Below, piece after piece: positions 1 through 12,843 of a stretch of DNA of 64,000 bases. The position numbers and the translations under genes were made by a program. A model generated the notes under the pieces. It had not been told where the DNA came from. It made no database searches and saw only the letters and a program-made list of their open reading frames with translations. Location: the NCBI GenBank assembly GCA_028554795.2, contig CM068828.1:21507936-21571935 (forward strand), read 5' to 3'. Origin of the DNA: Sinohyriopsis cumingii. Taxonomy: Eukaryota > Mollusca > Bivalvia > Unionida > Unionidae. How positions within the stretch are numbered: the stretch's first letter is position 1; each line of letters opens with the position of its first letter.

Positions 1-333
1 AATTCGAATAGAGAGAACATGTAGAACTTTAGACATTCATTCACCATATCAGCTTCGCAAAACACTTGAAAAGCCGTTTATCACGCCCAGAAATATGAAA
101 CCTTAATGCTCTGAAGCACTCTGAAAAGAATGGTTTATGTTCAGTGCAGGTGAAAAATGAAGAGGAATGTACCCCCAAAATCCTATGCTTTACAGCCTGC
201 ATAAATAAAACATGCCTCTAGTTCGTGAACATTTTAAATATGAAAATGATTTTACTTTGCCAGTTTTAAAATTTAGAAAACTAAATAGAATATAAATAAA
301 GAATCATAGTTCAGAGGCATTATATACATGCAG
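1..333. other. Intron upstream of the repeat exon (inferred)
   Basis: AT-rich sequence with no supportable gene. It ends in an AG (tacatgcag) immediately before the first unit of the 51-bp coding array. The frame used by the array is closed by TAA at 297-299 and contains no ATG before the array, so the array must be joined to upstream exons outside the window. The interpretation as intron is inferred from this. Confidence 0.5.
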
Positions 334-2751
334 TTTGCAGTTTATGTCCAATCGGTACCAACCAAACCAAAACAGGTCAAAGTGAATGCATTTTATGTCC
401 AATCGGTACCTACCAAAACATAACAGGTCAAAGTGCTTGCACTTTATGTCCAATCGGTACCTACCAAACCAAAACAGGTCAAAGTGCTTGTAGTTTATGT
501 CCAATTGGTACCTACCAAAACACAACAGGTCAAAGTGCTTGCAGTTTATGTCCAATTGGTACCTACCAAAACATAACAGGTCAAAATGTTTGCAGTGTAT
601 TTCCAATCGGTACCTGCCAAAACATAACCGGTCAAAGTGCTTGCACTTTATGTTCAGTCGGTACCTACCAAAACATTACAGGTCAAAGTGCTTGCAGTTT
701 ATCTTCAGTCGGTACCTACCATACCAAAACAGGTCAAAGTGCTTGCAGCTTATGTCCAATCGGTACCTACCAAAACATAACTGGTCAAAGTGCTTGCAGT
801 TTATATCCAGTCGGTACCTACCAAACCAGAACAGGTCAAAGTACTTGCAGTTTATGTCCAATCGGTACCTACCAAAACATTTCAGGTCAAAGTGCTTGCA
901 GTTTATGTGCAGTCGGTACCTACCAAACCAAAACAGGTCAAAGTGCTTGCATTTTATGTCCAATCGGTACCTACCAAAACATAACAGGTCAAAGTGCTTG
1001 CAGTTTATGTCCAATCGGTACCTACCAGAACATAACAGGTCAAAATGTTTGCAGTGTATGTCCAATCGGTACCTACCAAAACATAACCGGTCAAAGTGCT
1101 TCCAGTTTATGTTCAGTCGGTACCTACCAAAACATAACAGGTCAAAGTGCTTGCAGTTTATGTTCAGTCGGTACCTACCAAAACATTACAGGTCAAAGTG
1201 CTTGCAGTTTTTGTGCAGTCGGTACCTACCAAACCAAAACAGGTCAAAGTGAATGCAGTCTATGTCCAATAGGTACTTACCAAAACATTACAGGTCAAAG
1301 TACTTGTAGTTTATGTGCAGTCGGTACCTACCAGACCAAAACAGGTCAAAGTGCTTGCAGTTTATGTTCAGTCGGTACCTACCAAAACATTACAGGTCAA
1401 AGTGCTTGCAGTTTATGTCCAATCGGTACCTACCAAAACATAACAAGTCAAAGTGAATGCAGTCTATGTCCAATCGGTACTTACCAAAACATTACAGGTC
1501 AAAGTGCTTGTAGTTTATGTGCAGTCGGTACCTACCAGACCAAAACAGGTCAAAGTGCTTGCAGTTTGTGTCCAATCGGTACCTACCAAAACATAACAGG
1601 TCAAAGTGCTTGCACTTTATGTTCAATTGGTACCTACCAAACTAAAACAGGTCAAAGTGCTTGCAGCTTATGTCCAATCGGTACCTACCAAAACATAACT
1701 GGTCAAAGTGCTTGCATTTTATGTCCAGTCGGTACCTACCAAAACATAACAGGTCAAAGTGCTTGCACTTTATGTTCAGTCGGTACCTACCAGACCAAAA
1801 CAGGTCAAAGTGCTTGCAGCTTATGTCCAATCGGTACCTACCAAAACATAACTGGTCAAAGTGCTTGCATTTTATGTCCAGTCGGTACCTACCAAACCAG
1901 AACAGGTCAAAGTACTTGTAGTTTATGTCCAATCGGTACCTACCAAAACATTTCAGGTCAAAGTGTTTGCAGTTTATGTCCAATCGGTACCAACCAAACC
2001 AAAACAGGTCAAAGTGAATGCATTTTATGTCCAATCGGTACCTACTAAAACATAACAGGTCAAAGTGCTTGCACTTTATGTCCAATCGGTACCTACCAAA
2101 CCAAAACAGGTCAAAGTGCTTGCAGTTTATGTCCAATTGGTACCTACCAAAACATAACAGGTCTCAGTTATTGTACCTTATGTCCAATCGGTACCTACCA
2201 AAACATAACAGGTCAAAGTGCTTGCAGTTTATGTCCAATCGGTACCTACCAAAGCATAACTGGTCAAAGTGCTTGCAGTTTGTTTCCAGTTGGTACCTAC
2301 CAAAACTTAACAGGTCAAAGCTCTTGCAGTTTCTGTCCCATTGGTGCCTACCAAAACATAACCGGTCAAAGTTCTTGCGGTTTCTGTCCAATCGGTACCT
2401 ACCAGTTCAGAAGTAGTCAATATATGTGTGAGACATGCAATCCTGGTACTTATCAAAACAGTCCTGGTCAACCTTATTGTCATCATTGCGGACTAGGAAC
2501 ATACCAAAATGCGACTGGTGAATCTTCCTGCGAATTGTGTCCTATTGGCTATTTCCAAAACCTGACTGGTCAGATTTCCTGTACACCTTGCCACAAGGGT
2601 AGCTTTAGTAATCAGACAGGTGCCACAATATGCAATCCATGTGAAGTTGGGACGTATCAGGGATTAAGTGGACAAACGGCATGTTTAGTATGCAGGAGAA
2701 ATAAGACTACAAGCTCTGAAGGATCGGAATCTGAATCTGCGTGTTATACAG
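334..2751 (+). CDS. Large internal exon: cysteine-rich GCC2/GCC3 (ephrin-receptor-like) repeats of a type I membrane protein
   Basis: The exon encodes extracellular repeats of the form CPIGTYQNITGQSACSL, 17 residues each. This resembles the cysteine-rich GCC2/GCC3 (ephrin-receptor-like) motif found in adhesion and receptor proteins. From the Cys codon at 345 the 51-base period is kept without an indel to the Cys codon at 2691, so there are 46 full units. Units 1-40 are nearly identical at DNA level; the last six (about 2400-2690) are strongly diverged. Many units carry an N-I-T glycosylation sequon; others read TKT. The exon likely begins after AG at 333 and ends at donor ACAG/gtaact, phase 1. 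The leftover G joins CT of the exon at 5648. Odd: TAA at 2046-2048 (a Gln codon in sister units) breaks the frame, and a few cysteines are replaced (Phe at 600 and 2283, Ser at 702 and about 1098, Tyr at 804). Signal peptide and 5' exons lie outside. It may be a pseudogene, a null allele or a sequence error. Confidence 0.75.
345..2690 (+). repeat. 51-bp coding minisatellite, 46 tandem units
   Basis: The unit contains gtcggtacctaccaaa and acaggtcaaagtgcttgc. Two main variants alternate irregularly: one with aacataaca (Asn-Ile-Thr) and one with accaaaaca (Thr-Lys-Thr). Every start-to-start distance checked is exactly 51, and the third-to-last and last units fall on the same register as the first. 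Because the unit lacks stops in several frames, long open frames also appear out of frame and on the minus strand; these are by-products. Confidence 0.95.
2046..2048 (+). other. In-frame nonsense codon (TAA) inside the repeat exon
   Basis: Neighbouring units read TAC CAA; here the sequence is TAC TAA, a C-to-T change. The same frame continues open on both sides, from 300 to 2045 and from 2049 through the splice donor at 2751. It is the only stop seen in that frame within the array. Confidence 0.9.
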
Positions 2752-4511
2752 GTAACTACCAGCAGTCTAGAGACACATAGGTGTTTGTCGGTGTGTTGGC
2801 GTGCATATGGGTGTGACATATAGATAATTATATGAACCATTTCATAGCATACATATTTTACGTATGGCGGTTATGTTAAGTTAATTATACCTTCATTATA
2901 TCCTAGACCGTCCAAATTCGTACAAGACTGTAACCAAAGTAAATATGAAGAAAGTTTATTATGACATTTACTCGCATAGACATGTAATATTTCACGTTAT
3001 AAAACACATTTAATTCTTTCATGGTGTATAACGGTTGAGTCTACGAAAATTTATTGACAACATAAAAAATAGAATACAACGTGTATTTAAATGTTTCAGA
3101 ACACTAAAGTACTTTGATAAAGGAAATCATGGTATTCCTCACTTCCATTTATTGGCACCATCGAGGAATCTATAGTCTGATGATACTTTCTGGAACTGAG
3201 AAAGTGCATGAGACATCAGCTTGACCTAGGCATTTATGTAATTTAGAGTTGAACTTGATTTGGCTCATCTGAAATTTCCCGTTGTTAGATATTTTAGAAC
3301 ACTATGATCAAACACTTTGCATTCATTCAGTGGTATTAGTTGGAAATTTAAGATATTCTGTCTGTGAATAAAATTAGTTCTACAGTTTGTAAACTTTACA
3401 TTAAAAAGTATGAGCAATTTTCAGTATCTCAATCAGTTTACAAACATTATTCCCTCAGCTTGTCTTACCAGTAGTTATGATACATTTTTTGTTTCTTATT
3501 AACAGTGATTTATTACATTTAAAGTTGTGCACTAAAACCTTTGATCCAAAGGGTACATCGCGTACAGATAGTGTCAAAAGCACCATCATAAAAATAATGT
3601 CACTCACTATATAAAGAGAAAACGCTTTTAATTAAAGGGGATACTATGAATAAAACTCTGTTTTAATTTTTCCATTAATTTAGCTTTTGGCTGTTATGTG
3701 CAAGGGCATAAAAGTTACTTTATAGCATATTTGTCAACAAAGTATGATTATATTTGTAGAATATTGTAGTACGATGTTGTAAAGAATTCAAATATAAACT
3801 TTGCGAATTAATTTCTATCCCATGTACTGGTCATTTTTGTAGCCTAACAAGTAATGGTACTGCGTAATTCAACCGGCAAAGTATTTTGGAACAGAGCAAT
3901 GAATATATCACCAGATGACATAATTTTTCATGTTTTCAATTTAAAGATAATACCTCTTGTTTCCAGCAGAAGATTTCCACTATATATACTTGCTTGCAAT
4001 CAGTAATGTGAACATTTGTAGTGTAGAAGTTATCGGGTTATAGGCCATTTTTCTCCGTATCACAAGAACATTCCACTGAATATCCCATCCAGCGAACAAT
4101 GCTGAAAACAGTTTTACTGTTTGAGTCGAAAAGCTAAAGGCAATTTTTATTGTTGATTGTCAAAGTTCCACTGCAGAGGCTATCGTTTATGCATTTAATT
4201 ATAAGTCAGTTTAATGTATATATTTTATTCTTGCTCTCGTTTTAAGATGAAACTGAGAGAAAGACTACATTAATTATTTCATAGTTATATATAATTAACT
4301 TGCATTGTTTATTTGTTAGCTGTTTTCATTTTCGCATTTCGTGTTTTGCTGGGATTTATGTAAAGTTGAAATCTGTAATTGACCTTGTCCGAAATCAAGT
4401 TGTGTACCTGACCAAGATCATTTATCTTCTTTATTGTTCATTGAAGATCTAATACATAGCTTATATTTTTATATGAGTATAGGTTTAATATTAGGATCAT
4501 TATCAATAGAA

Positions 4512-4649
4512 GTTGTTGTTGTTGTTCTAGGGTTTAACGCCATTTTTCAGCACAAGATAGGCTATACATGGCGGCCAGTATATCTGGTGGAGGAAGAACC
4601 CTGGAAAACCCAGGGAAGAACCACCGACCCACGAAAAGCTACTGGCAGG
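4512..4649 (-). mobile_element. SINE family A fragment (5'-truncated)
   Basis: On the minus strand this matches the 3' part of the SINE at 31781-32034: the segment running from ctgccagtag through the hinge actggccgccatgtatagcc to a short (CAA)n tail. It shares the core with copies at 21947 and 48918. The tRNA-like head with the polymerase III boxes is absent, as expected for a truncated insertion. Confidence 0.8.
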
Positions 4650-5552
4650 CATCAATAGAAGTACACATGTGTTTGGATCTGTGTTTAGGTTATTGGAATT
4701 CCCCTATAACTATATCTGGCTTACCTTATGTATTCTTCATTCCACATTAAACTTTTAGTAACAGACCTTCTAATTATAACTAATATTGTAATATTGTAAA
4801 TATATGGAACCTTCCAGAATAAATGTTTCCATTAGGTAATAGTTTTTACAGAGAAAGCAAATGCTAATTGTAACCTGAGATCAAGCAGAGGACAATATAA
4901 TCTTGCTTTGCTAGAAATTTTGAATACGTACTGTAAGATCTGAGTAGAACCAGTTGTATTGATTTTGTGTCCAGTATTTCATTGGGCTGGAATATATTTA
5001 TACAGATTATTTACTCACTTGAAATAAAAAGTGCTCATCATAAGACATTTTTGGACAGATACATTAAGTGGGTATTATGTTAAATTCAAATATGGATATA
5101 TTATTGCATATTAATTTTGTGATTCAACAAAAGACTGTTGACACATCAGTACAGCATAGGCCATCACAGGCATATCAACACTCACAGCATTGGATTATTT
5201 TAGGACCACCACTGTTAGGACGTATGTTAGCAGTTCTGTGAGATAAATACAGTGTAAATCTCCTTAAGGAGACCTGAGTCTCATAATATCCATACAACTT
5301 ATAAAAGGTATTTTTGCCTGATACAGGTGAAACATATAGTTCAAAATTTACGTCACCTTTGGAATATTTTGTCTTGTTTTGTTCAACCGGAGACGCTTTC
5401 CCTATTATGTAAGTTTCCTCGAGGTGCCTTCATAAAGTTTGGGCAGCAAAGCTGGGGGTTTCAGTATATAGCATTATATGTTGTTAGGACACGTGGAGCT
5501 GGAAAGCAGAAGTTGTTGCACAGTAGCCAGAATAAAAACGAAAAATAATAAT

Positions 5553-5556
<4 letters not shown>

Positions 5557-5605
<49 letters not shown>
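5557..5605. repeat. (TG)n microsatellite
   Basis: About 24 uninterrupted TG dinucleotides, 42 bases upstream of the transmembrane exon's acceptor AG. Confidence 0.98.
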
Positions 5606-5609
<4 letters not shown>

Positions 5610-5647
5610 ATTTAGTAATCATTAATGTGCTGATTATTATTATACAG

Positions 5648-5750
5648 CTGATGTGATTCCGCCGATATCCCATTATCTTATTGGAGGTCTAGCTGGGACA
5701 GGGTTCATCATCATCGTGGCTGTTTGTCTGACTACATATTTTTGCTCCAG
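5648..5750 (+). CDS. Transmembrane exon of the GCC2/GCC3-repeat protein
   Basis: A 103-base exon not visible as a long ORF. It follows acceptor ttattatacag and ends at donor tccag/gtacgtg. Joined to the preceding exon (phase 1, G + CT gives Ala) it reads DVIPPISHYLIGG and then a strongly hydrophobic stretch (GTGFIIIVAVCLTTYF) ending in CS plus two bases (AG) of an Arg codon. The helix is about 21-23 residues, bordered on the cytoplasmic side by basic residues from the next exon, the usual stop-transfer arrangement of a type I protein. Phase continuity on both sides (1 in, 2 out) strongly supports the call. No homologue is recognised beyond the general architecture. Confidence 0.78.
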
Positions 5751-6559
5751 GTACGTGAACAGCATAAACACTGCAAACAATTTATTCTCGGCTGATCTAC
5801 AGTTAACATCATAACTATATTTAGGATGTAAACATATAGTTTTATATACTTTGTGATCATGAAGTTCCTCATGGGTCAGATTAAAGCAAGTGATAAAAAT
5901 AAAAATGCAACGGTAAAATGTATAATATTCATACTATTTACAAGTGAACATTTAACTAATATTTACTTTACAATATGGAGGATTATATTGTCCGGATTTC
6001 AATATACAAATTTTAAACAGTGAGTGTCACTCCCAATGCACCAACAGTGCTAATCCCAAAATAATCTAATAAATGAGATCTAGTTGGCCAATGCGTTTAC
6101 ATCAATACATAAGACATTCATTTATCAAAATGTTGCACTTAGTTATTTTACTAAATGCATATCACAGAAAAATATTTCTAAATGTCGTAGTCACAAAGCA
6201 TCAATACAAAATAACATTTTAAATTATTTAGTCTTAATGACAAACCAAACAAAGTCAACTATATACAGATTAGCTTAACTGGAATTTTGTACTCAAAGAT
6301 CTAGGTACAATTATTTATATCTATTTTTATGATAAATGAATTGATATTCCCGCCAGTAATATTGTTTATACCGACTTATAATGGTAAGGGATGAAACAAC
6401 AGCAAAAATAAAAATACACAAAATAGACAAATCAGACTGAAGTAAAATTTATAAAATGTCATCTGAAAGGATTATACTGGTAAAATACTCAGCAATAAAG
6501 AGACATAAAGGTTCGTTTGAAATTAGTGTATATGAGTACAGATTTTACAGTGGCAACAA

Positions 6560-9350
6560 TATGGTTTGTGGCAGTGGTCGGGTCCATCGGATCCGAACGG
6601 GATGGAACAAGACTCTCCATCCCGCAAGAGTCTCCCAACTATGGGGGACAAAATGCAATGATAGCACGGCGTATCTGGGCGGATGTCTTCCTAGGCCAGG
6701 GCGAAGGGCTCTAAAATGAGCTCAACGACCATGTGCTCAGGATCAGAGCGTGATTCAGCTGTGGTCATCCGCTCTGGAGAGGGATAGGATTTGCCAGGAT
6801 CTATCTTGTCCTTCACACAGCACATGAAGATAACTAGAAATTCTTTCATACCGGATTGATCGCATCCAGAGTCAACAATGGCCGCACCTTCCGCTGCTGA
6901 ACGGACGGAGGTGACAAGAATACTACAGTTGCTCCGACTACCAAGATCCGTGGGAGAGCCAACATCATTATCGGTACAATGAATATAAGAACACTGAGGG
7001 CTCTGGAAAAGTTTAAAGGACTCACACAAGAGAGTTGGTGAGATACGACTGGAAAATTATTTTCTCTATGAAGTGCGCCGGAAACTTCTTGTCGAAATAA
7101 CAATATATAAAGTGCAGGAGCTCTACGTCAGTGGAAAAGGTGACAATCAAAATCATGTGCTTGGGTTTCTTGTCCAGAAGGGGATTGTAAACAGCATTAT
7201 GGGTTGCTGCCCAATCCCAGGCAGGCTTATTACCATCCGCCTGAGGGCGAACCCTTTCAACATCACAATCATACGGGCCTATGCACTCATATCTAACCAA
7301 ATTGATAACGAACGCGAGAATATCTATGATCAACTGCAAGATGTCATTGAAACTCACCCGAGAGGGACATTTGCTTTTACAAGAAGACTGGAATGCAAAG
7401 TTGGGAGCTGACTCACAGACAAACTGGCAAGGCACTTGCGGACTCATCTGCAATACAGAAACAAATGACTCATGCTTTTGGTGATTGCTGCTAACAAAAC
7501 TCTTGTGCCAGACATCACGTTCGGCCAGCACAAAACATCTAGAAATTAGACCTGGCACAGTCCAGATGGACAAATCACAACCAGATTGACTATACCTTAG
7601 TGAAAAGACGATTCAGCACATGACTGAATATCGCCGAAACACAAAGGTTTCCAAGAGCAGATATTGGAAGTGATTTATTAACGACAACGCTTCGCCTCCA
7701 CCTGAAAATGATTATAAAGCCGAACCAACCAAAAATTAGATTTGACCCTGAAAACTTGAAAGAGCCAAAAGTCGCAGAAGCCTTCCAAGCAATGATTGGT
7801 GTTAACTTTGTGCCTCTCATAACGATGGGCAACCAAGACACCGAACTAGAGTCTTTAATAACCATGTTCAACACAACTGTGACTGGCTCAGCCATCAAGA
7901 TCATTGTCAAATATCGTCGACTTCTTTGGGTGATATCATATGTCCTTAAGCTATATGAACAAAGAAGAGAACTGAAAAAGGAAATGAAGGAGTTAAAAAA
8001 ATGCAGATAGATAAGAAAAAAAAATATTTAGAGTCCTAACCACAGTCTGCAACAAGACAAAACAGTGAAGGAGACTTGCCCACCGCATGGACACAATCTT
8101 TGGTCATCGTGCTTCCCAAGAAAGAAAATTTAAAGAAAGGAAAAAAAACCACAGAGCCATCAGTCTGATCAACCACTCAAGCAAAGTCATGCTGAAGATT
8201 ATTCTCAACACACAAAAGTCTCAAGCAGAGAACATTATTGCTAAAGAGCAGGCAGGCTTCCGAGAAGGAAGGAATACCACAGAACAAATCTTCAATATCA
8301 GACTCCTTTGCGAAAAATGCCTTTAACATCAACACAATCTCTACCATGTCTTAATAGTTTTCAAGAAAGCCTTTGACAGGGTATAGCATGCCGCATTATG
8401 GGCAACTTAAAAAAAAGTACATCAGCAGCTCAAACCTCTTGCAGGTTGTTGAGCACCTCTGTGACAAAGCCACAAATGTTATTCTCATCAATGGCTTCAA
8501 AAAACAGATCATAGATCTCTTATATGACCACAACAGAATTGTCAGCGTCAGAGGAAGAACAATCACCAACCTTATCTTCTCAGATGATGTTGATGGTTTA
8601 ACCGGAGATGTAAAGGAATTTGCTGGCTTGATTGAGCGTCTCTACACAACCTCCACATCATACGGTATGGCGATTAGCACAGAAAAGACCAAACGGATGA
8701 TCAACAACAACAATGGCATCAGTGCAGAAATAAAGGTCAGTGGACAGAAGCTGGAAATAGTGACAAGCTTCAAGTACTTGGAATCAATTATCCCAGATGT
8801 AGCTTCCAAATCAAAACTACTTTGCAGGATTGCCTAGCCAACAACAGCAATAATAAGGTTGATATCAATATGGAAGGATACTAACATTGTTCGTGGTTCA
8901 AAAATAAAGCTGATGCTCTCTATTGTCATAACCATTTTTCGTATGCTTGTAAAACGTGGACGCTCACATCAGATGTATAAAGCAGGATACAAACCTTTGA
9001 AATGAGATGTTACCTCCTGATCATTGGCATCTCATACCTGGCCATGTAACCAACAAAGAAGTCCACAGTAAGATCCAAAGAGCCATCGGACCTTATGAGG
9101 ACCTCTTGACCAATGTGCGAAAACACAAACTGAAGTGGTACGATCATGTCTCAAGATCATCTGGACCGGCAAAAACAGTCATGCATGAAACAGCGAAGGG
9201 CGCAAAAGAAGAGGCAGACACAACAAGAGGTGGGAAGACAACATTAAACAGTAGACAAGAATGGGGTTTGGAGATTTCCAAAGGGCGGTAGATAATTGAC
9301 ATACATGTTGTGCAGTCATCTTTGGTGCCCCAACGACGTTTGATGAAGTT
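6560..9350 (+). mobile_element. APE-type non-LTR retrotransposon (LINE), decayed, probably RTE-like
   Basis: Fragments of one LINE polyprotein lie in order but in shifting frames. An apurinic endonuclease start is near 6980 (MNIRTLRALEKF), its catalytic region near 7380-7470 (DWNAKLG), and the end of the endonuclease near 7580-7660 (NQIDY, IGSD). A linker follows at 7708-8010. Reverse transcriptase begins near 8140 (AISLINHSSKVML, QAGFREGRNTTEQIFN), continues with FKKAFDRV near 8360 and the catalytic box as SDDVDG near 8580, and ends with the C-terminal GPYEDLL/KLKWYDHVSRSSG region to about 9290. The RT box has Ser where Ala or Val is usual. At least five frame breaks and a deletion near 8040-8080 make it dead. 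The tail near 9340 has tgaagttgatgaat. The clade assignment is inference. Confidence 0.85.
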
Positions 9351-12300
9351 GATGAATATGGTTATGTATGAGTAGTGCATATATTTCAAGACGTTCAACA
9401 GTAACAAATTTCAAAAGTCTGTTTTAGGCTTAACAATCAGACGTATTAAACATCCCAATAAAAATGTTGATGAAGCTGTGAAAATATAGTTTATACCATA
9501 AGAACACTGACTGTATATATGCTAATTGGTTCAGCATAGATTCCGTCGTTGAACGTTTATTTCACGTTTTACGTGCCAAATGTGGAGAAGAAAGTACAAC
9601 ATTGGTCTTCGACAGGAGTCAATTTTGCATAGAGATCAGATAGACAGACAAGCAATATGAATATGAGTTACATCAATCCTGAACTGAAATAAATTGCGAA
9701 ATTTGAAGAATACTTGCCTGGTATAGAGTGTGTATTATACTGATCTGGTTTCCTCTGCAAATATTATGCATTTGTGAAAGTATATAAACAAGATGGGAAT
9801 AAGGAGATAAAAAGAACCGAAGAATAAAAATCTGAATTCATGTATTCAAAGAAGTCATATAGTTATTTCCAATAAGGAGGTTTTGTTTAAATGATTTCAA
9901 GCATATGTTAGAGATATGCAAAAGCAAGCGAATGATAATAACGGCTACAAATGCATTTAGAGAAATCTTTATAAGCGAAAACAGAACAAACCAAAAATGT
10001 ACAACTGCATGATAAAGGAGTTGTTTGAAAGAGACACTACTCAGTTATGATTAACTTGCTCAGATATAATGTTTTCTGTTGTCGGGAGGTTTAATAGAAT
10101 CGCAGATAATAGATAGTGATACTATTTAACAGAAATGAAACTGGCATAGAACGTTGCGAATTAAAAGACATTATGTTCATATGGTAATGTACCTAAATTC
10201 ACAGACAAGTTTTTAAAGTCAGAAAGGATATATTAGGTGACCATGCTGTTTGCAAACCCGAGGACTCATTGGAGTTCGTGCTCTACGGCAAACAAAATGT
10301 CGTGTACAGTGTTGTAAGACTTGAGATGGTTCAATGAATAGGGTAAAAATCGTTTTAAATTTGTATGTCCTGGAAACATTGTGTCGTTGAAATAAATAGA
10401 GGACATACAACTGATCACTTCAAAAGTTAAGGAATCGTCTCAAAATGAACAAAACTAGTCGTACAACGTGACAAGTTTTCCTTAATTGCATATTGACAAG
10501 GAAGAGAAGGAAAAGAAGGAAAAACGTGTTTTTAGCAGACAAGAACACAATAAGTAAATTTCATGAAATTAGGCTCGAGCTATAATGGAAGAAATGTTAA
10601 GCTTATTAAAACAAATATGAAAATAATTATTTTGTTGTGAGTGTGAAAACAAACTGTCTCAATGAAGCAATTAAAAATCAATCGAAAAATGAATTTCGTG
10701 TCAATTTGTATAAAATAAAGGATTTTGAAGCATCTATTCACGTCAATCGATAATGCAACCCCAAGACAACATCAGATAGGAGCACGATTACAATAGCTTA
10801 ATCAGTGTTCAAACTACAATGGAATTTAGTATCAACTGAATGATCGTCAGACGACTGCAGAACGTTTTCTAGAGAGTTGTAAACTAATGTAGATTAACAG
10901 GAGAAAGAATCAAAATTTGAATGTAGTTTACAATGATGATTTTAACTTATAATAAAAACAAAGGACAGGTCAACTGTTAGATATTTGTATCACTTAACAA
11001 GGGCGTTAAATATCATCAACATACATTACATTGAAAGGTTAGATAAGCTGATTAAAACAGCTGCACACTACATTTTACCTTTAAAGACACCACATTCTGA
11101 ATCTTGTTTTCAAACACGCTAGTAACTGCAAATCTGTTTATATCATTTAGCTTGAATGGTGATGACTATCGTCAGATATATCTTTTAAAAAGTATTGTCC
11201 CTAAGGTGTTTACCACTGTCATGTTGACATCACCTTTATCAAATGTTATCAATGTCTATTCATGAACTAAACTAGTCGTAGCCACTTGCACAATTTGGTT
11301 CTGTTTAATACAAACTTGGAACATTTGTATACAGTGATATGTAGGACTAAGATATTTAGAACCATCCTTTGTTTGTTTTGTAGATCTGTATTTACCAGAT
11401 ATTAATATAATTTGTCTTTAAGATGAGAACAAACAATAGATAATTTTAAGAAAATTTTAAAGACATTACAAACAAAACATGTAACACACAAAAATACCAA
11501 CCCTACTTACGACTAATTGCACGCTCATATTTTACAAGCATATCAGACGTCTGGAAAAATGAAAACTACCATGTGTAAGTTGCCTGTGGAATCGACCACT
11601 TTTGTAGCTTTAAATTTAAAGGACTATGCGTAATCGTTCTGATGTCAAGCGAGGCAATTTCTTTTCGGGTAGGTTTTGACTTCAGTGGCATCTCCACTTT
11701 CCCAAGGTATATTTAAGTTTTTTACCTGTGTTCCACGTCATTTAGCTTTCATCAATTTGACATTTACCTGCTTGGCTAATGATGCATGTCTGGTAGCTCT
11801 CTTTTTGGACTTTAGCTATATATAGCAACTGTGGTATGTAATGTGTTCTGTGTGGATGTTGCAGTCCCACATGACACTGTGTTTAGCTGTCGTTTCTGAA
11901 ATATGATCATATCATGTGCCTGTGCACTTCATACGGGTTTTCTTAGAATGTTCATAATGTACAAAAGGTTCTAATTTGCCGTATGAAACGCATTTTGGGC
12001 TATTTTGATGCACTCGCTGGTTAGATTATTAACCGTCTTATATTCAATGTTGTGTAGTATTCACATGTGTTCTTATTGTAAGTCACGAATGACTGGTCTT
12101 GCACTACTATCAATAGTGATCCTGTTTCTCTCTTGTACTCTCAAATCTGAAGACATAAACAAGAAGCGTAACCTGCCAGTTATTCCTTTAAAATAGCAAT
12201 ACACTGCAAGTTTCCGTCAGTTTAAAGATTATTTCTCAGTGGGTTTTCATCTGGTTCATATGTCTTTTTACCTTAGACAAGGCTTTCTTCCGTTCAAAGT

Positions 12301-12704
12301 CTGTACATTCTTTTCTTCATAGTTCTCTCTTTCCGGCTTGGTCTCGATTTTCCATGCCCTGGCATCCTCTGAAATCTTCCAACGAAGTCATTATTTACAT
12401 TACAAGAAAATGCAGACCACCATAGATGGGCATTAGTTTTTAGACGTTCCGTCCATTATTCTGCAGCTCCCTCTTTAGTCTAATTCATGAAGCTGGTTGT
12501 GTGCGTGATATTTGGAACTGCTCTGATAGTAATGACTATGAATGATTATCCCACTTTATATTTGAGACTAGTAGTTTACCGACCTCGTTCGTGATTTGCA
12601 TGGGTTCTATCCTAAGCCTAATTGTCTTAAATGCTTGCTCCTTCTCAACATATATATAGTGTTTCAAGAATTGAGAATTCTGCATCTTGTGGCATGTTTT
12701 GTAC

Positions 12705-12790
12705 TTTCTTGGCATGTTGGACTTTCTTGACATGTTGGACTCTTCTTGGCATGTTGGACTTTCTTGACATGTTGGACTCTTCTTGATTTT
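12705..12790. repeat. Short tandem repeat based on ttgacatgttggact
   Basis: About five copies of a 16-19-base unit (ttcttggcatgttggact / ttcttgacatgttggactc), arranged as a roughly 35-base dimer. Confidence 0.85.
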
Positions 12791-12843
12791 TTCTAAACAT
12801 TGTGCGTTGTATGTTTGTTTGTATTTCGTGTACTTGTTACTTT

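Larger units (their letters stand above)
2752..5647 (+). other. Intron 1 of the GCC2/GCC3-repeat gene
   Basis: It is bounded by donor g/gtaact at 2751-2757 and acceptor ttattatacag ending at 5647. No gene is supportable inside. It contains a 5'-truncated SINE (4512-4649, minus) and a (TG)n microsatellite (5557-5605). The rest is AT-rich sequence in which nothing is recognised. Confidence 0.6.

Noticed and set aside
497..1252. Long plus-strand frame reading SNWYLPKHNRSKCLQF-type repeats, and the minus-strand frames over the same array
   Set aside because: They are alternate readings of the 51-bp coding array. The in-register Cys-rich frame is the one that continues into the diverged 3' units and the splice donor.
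6691..7573. Minus-strand frames opposite the first LINE
   Set aside because: Shadows of the decayed plus-strand endonuclease and its 5' leader. The plus strand carries the recognisable motifs.
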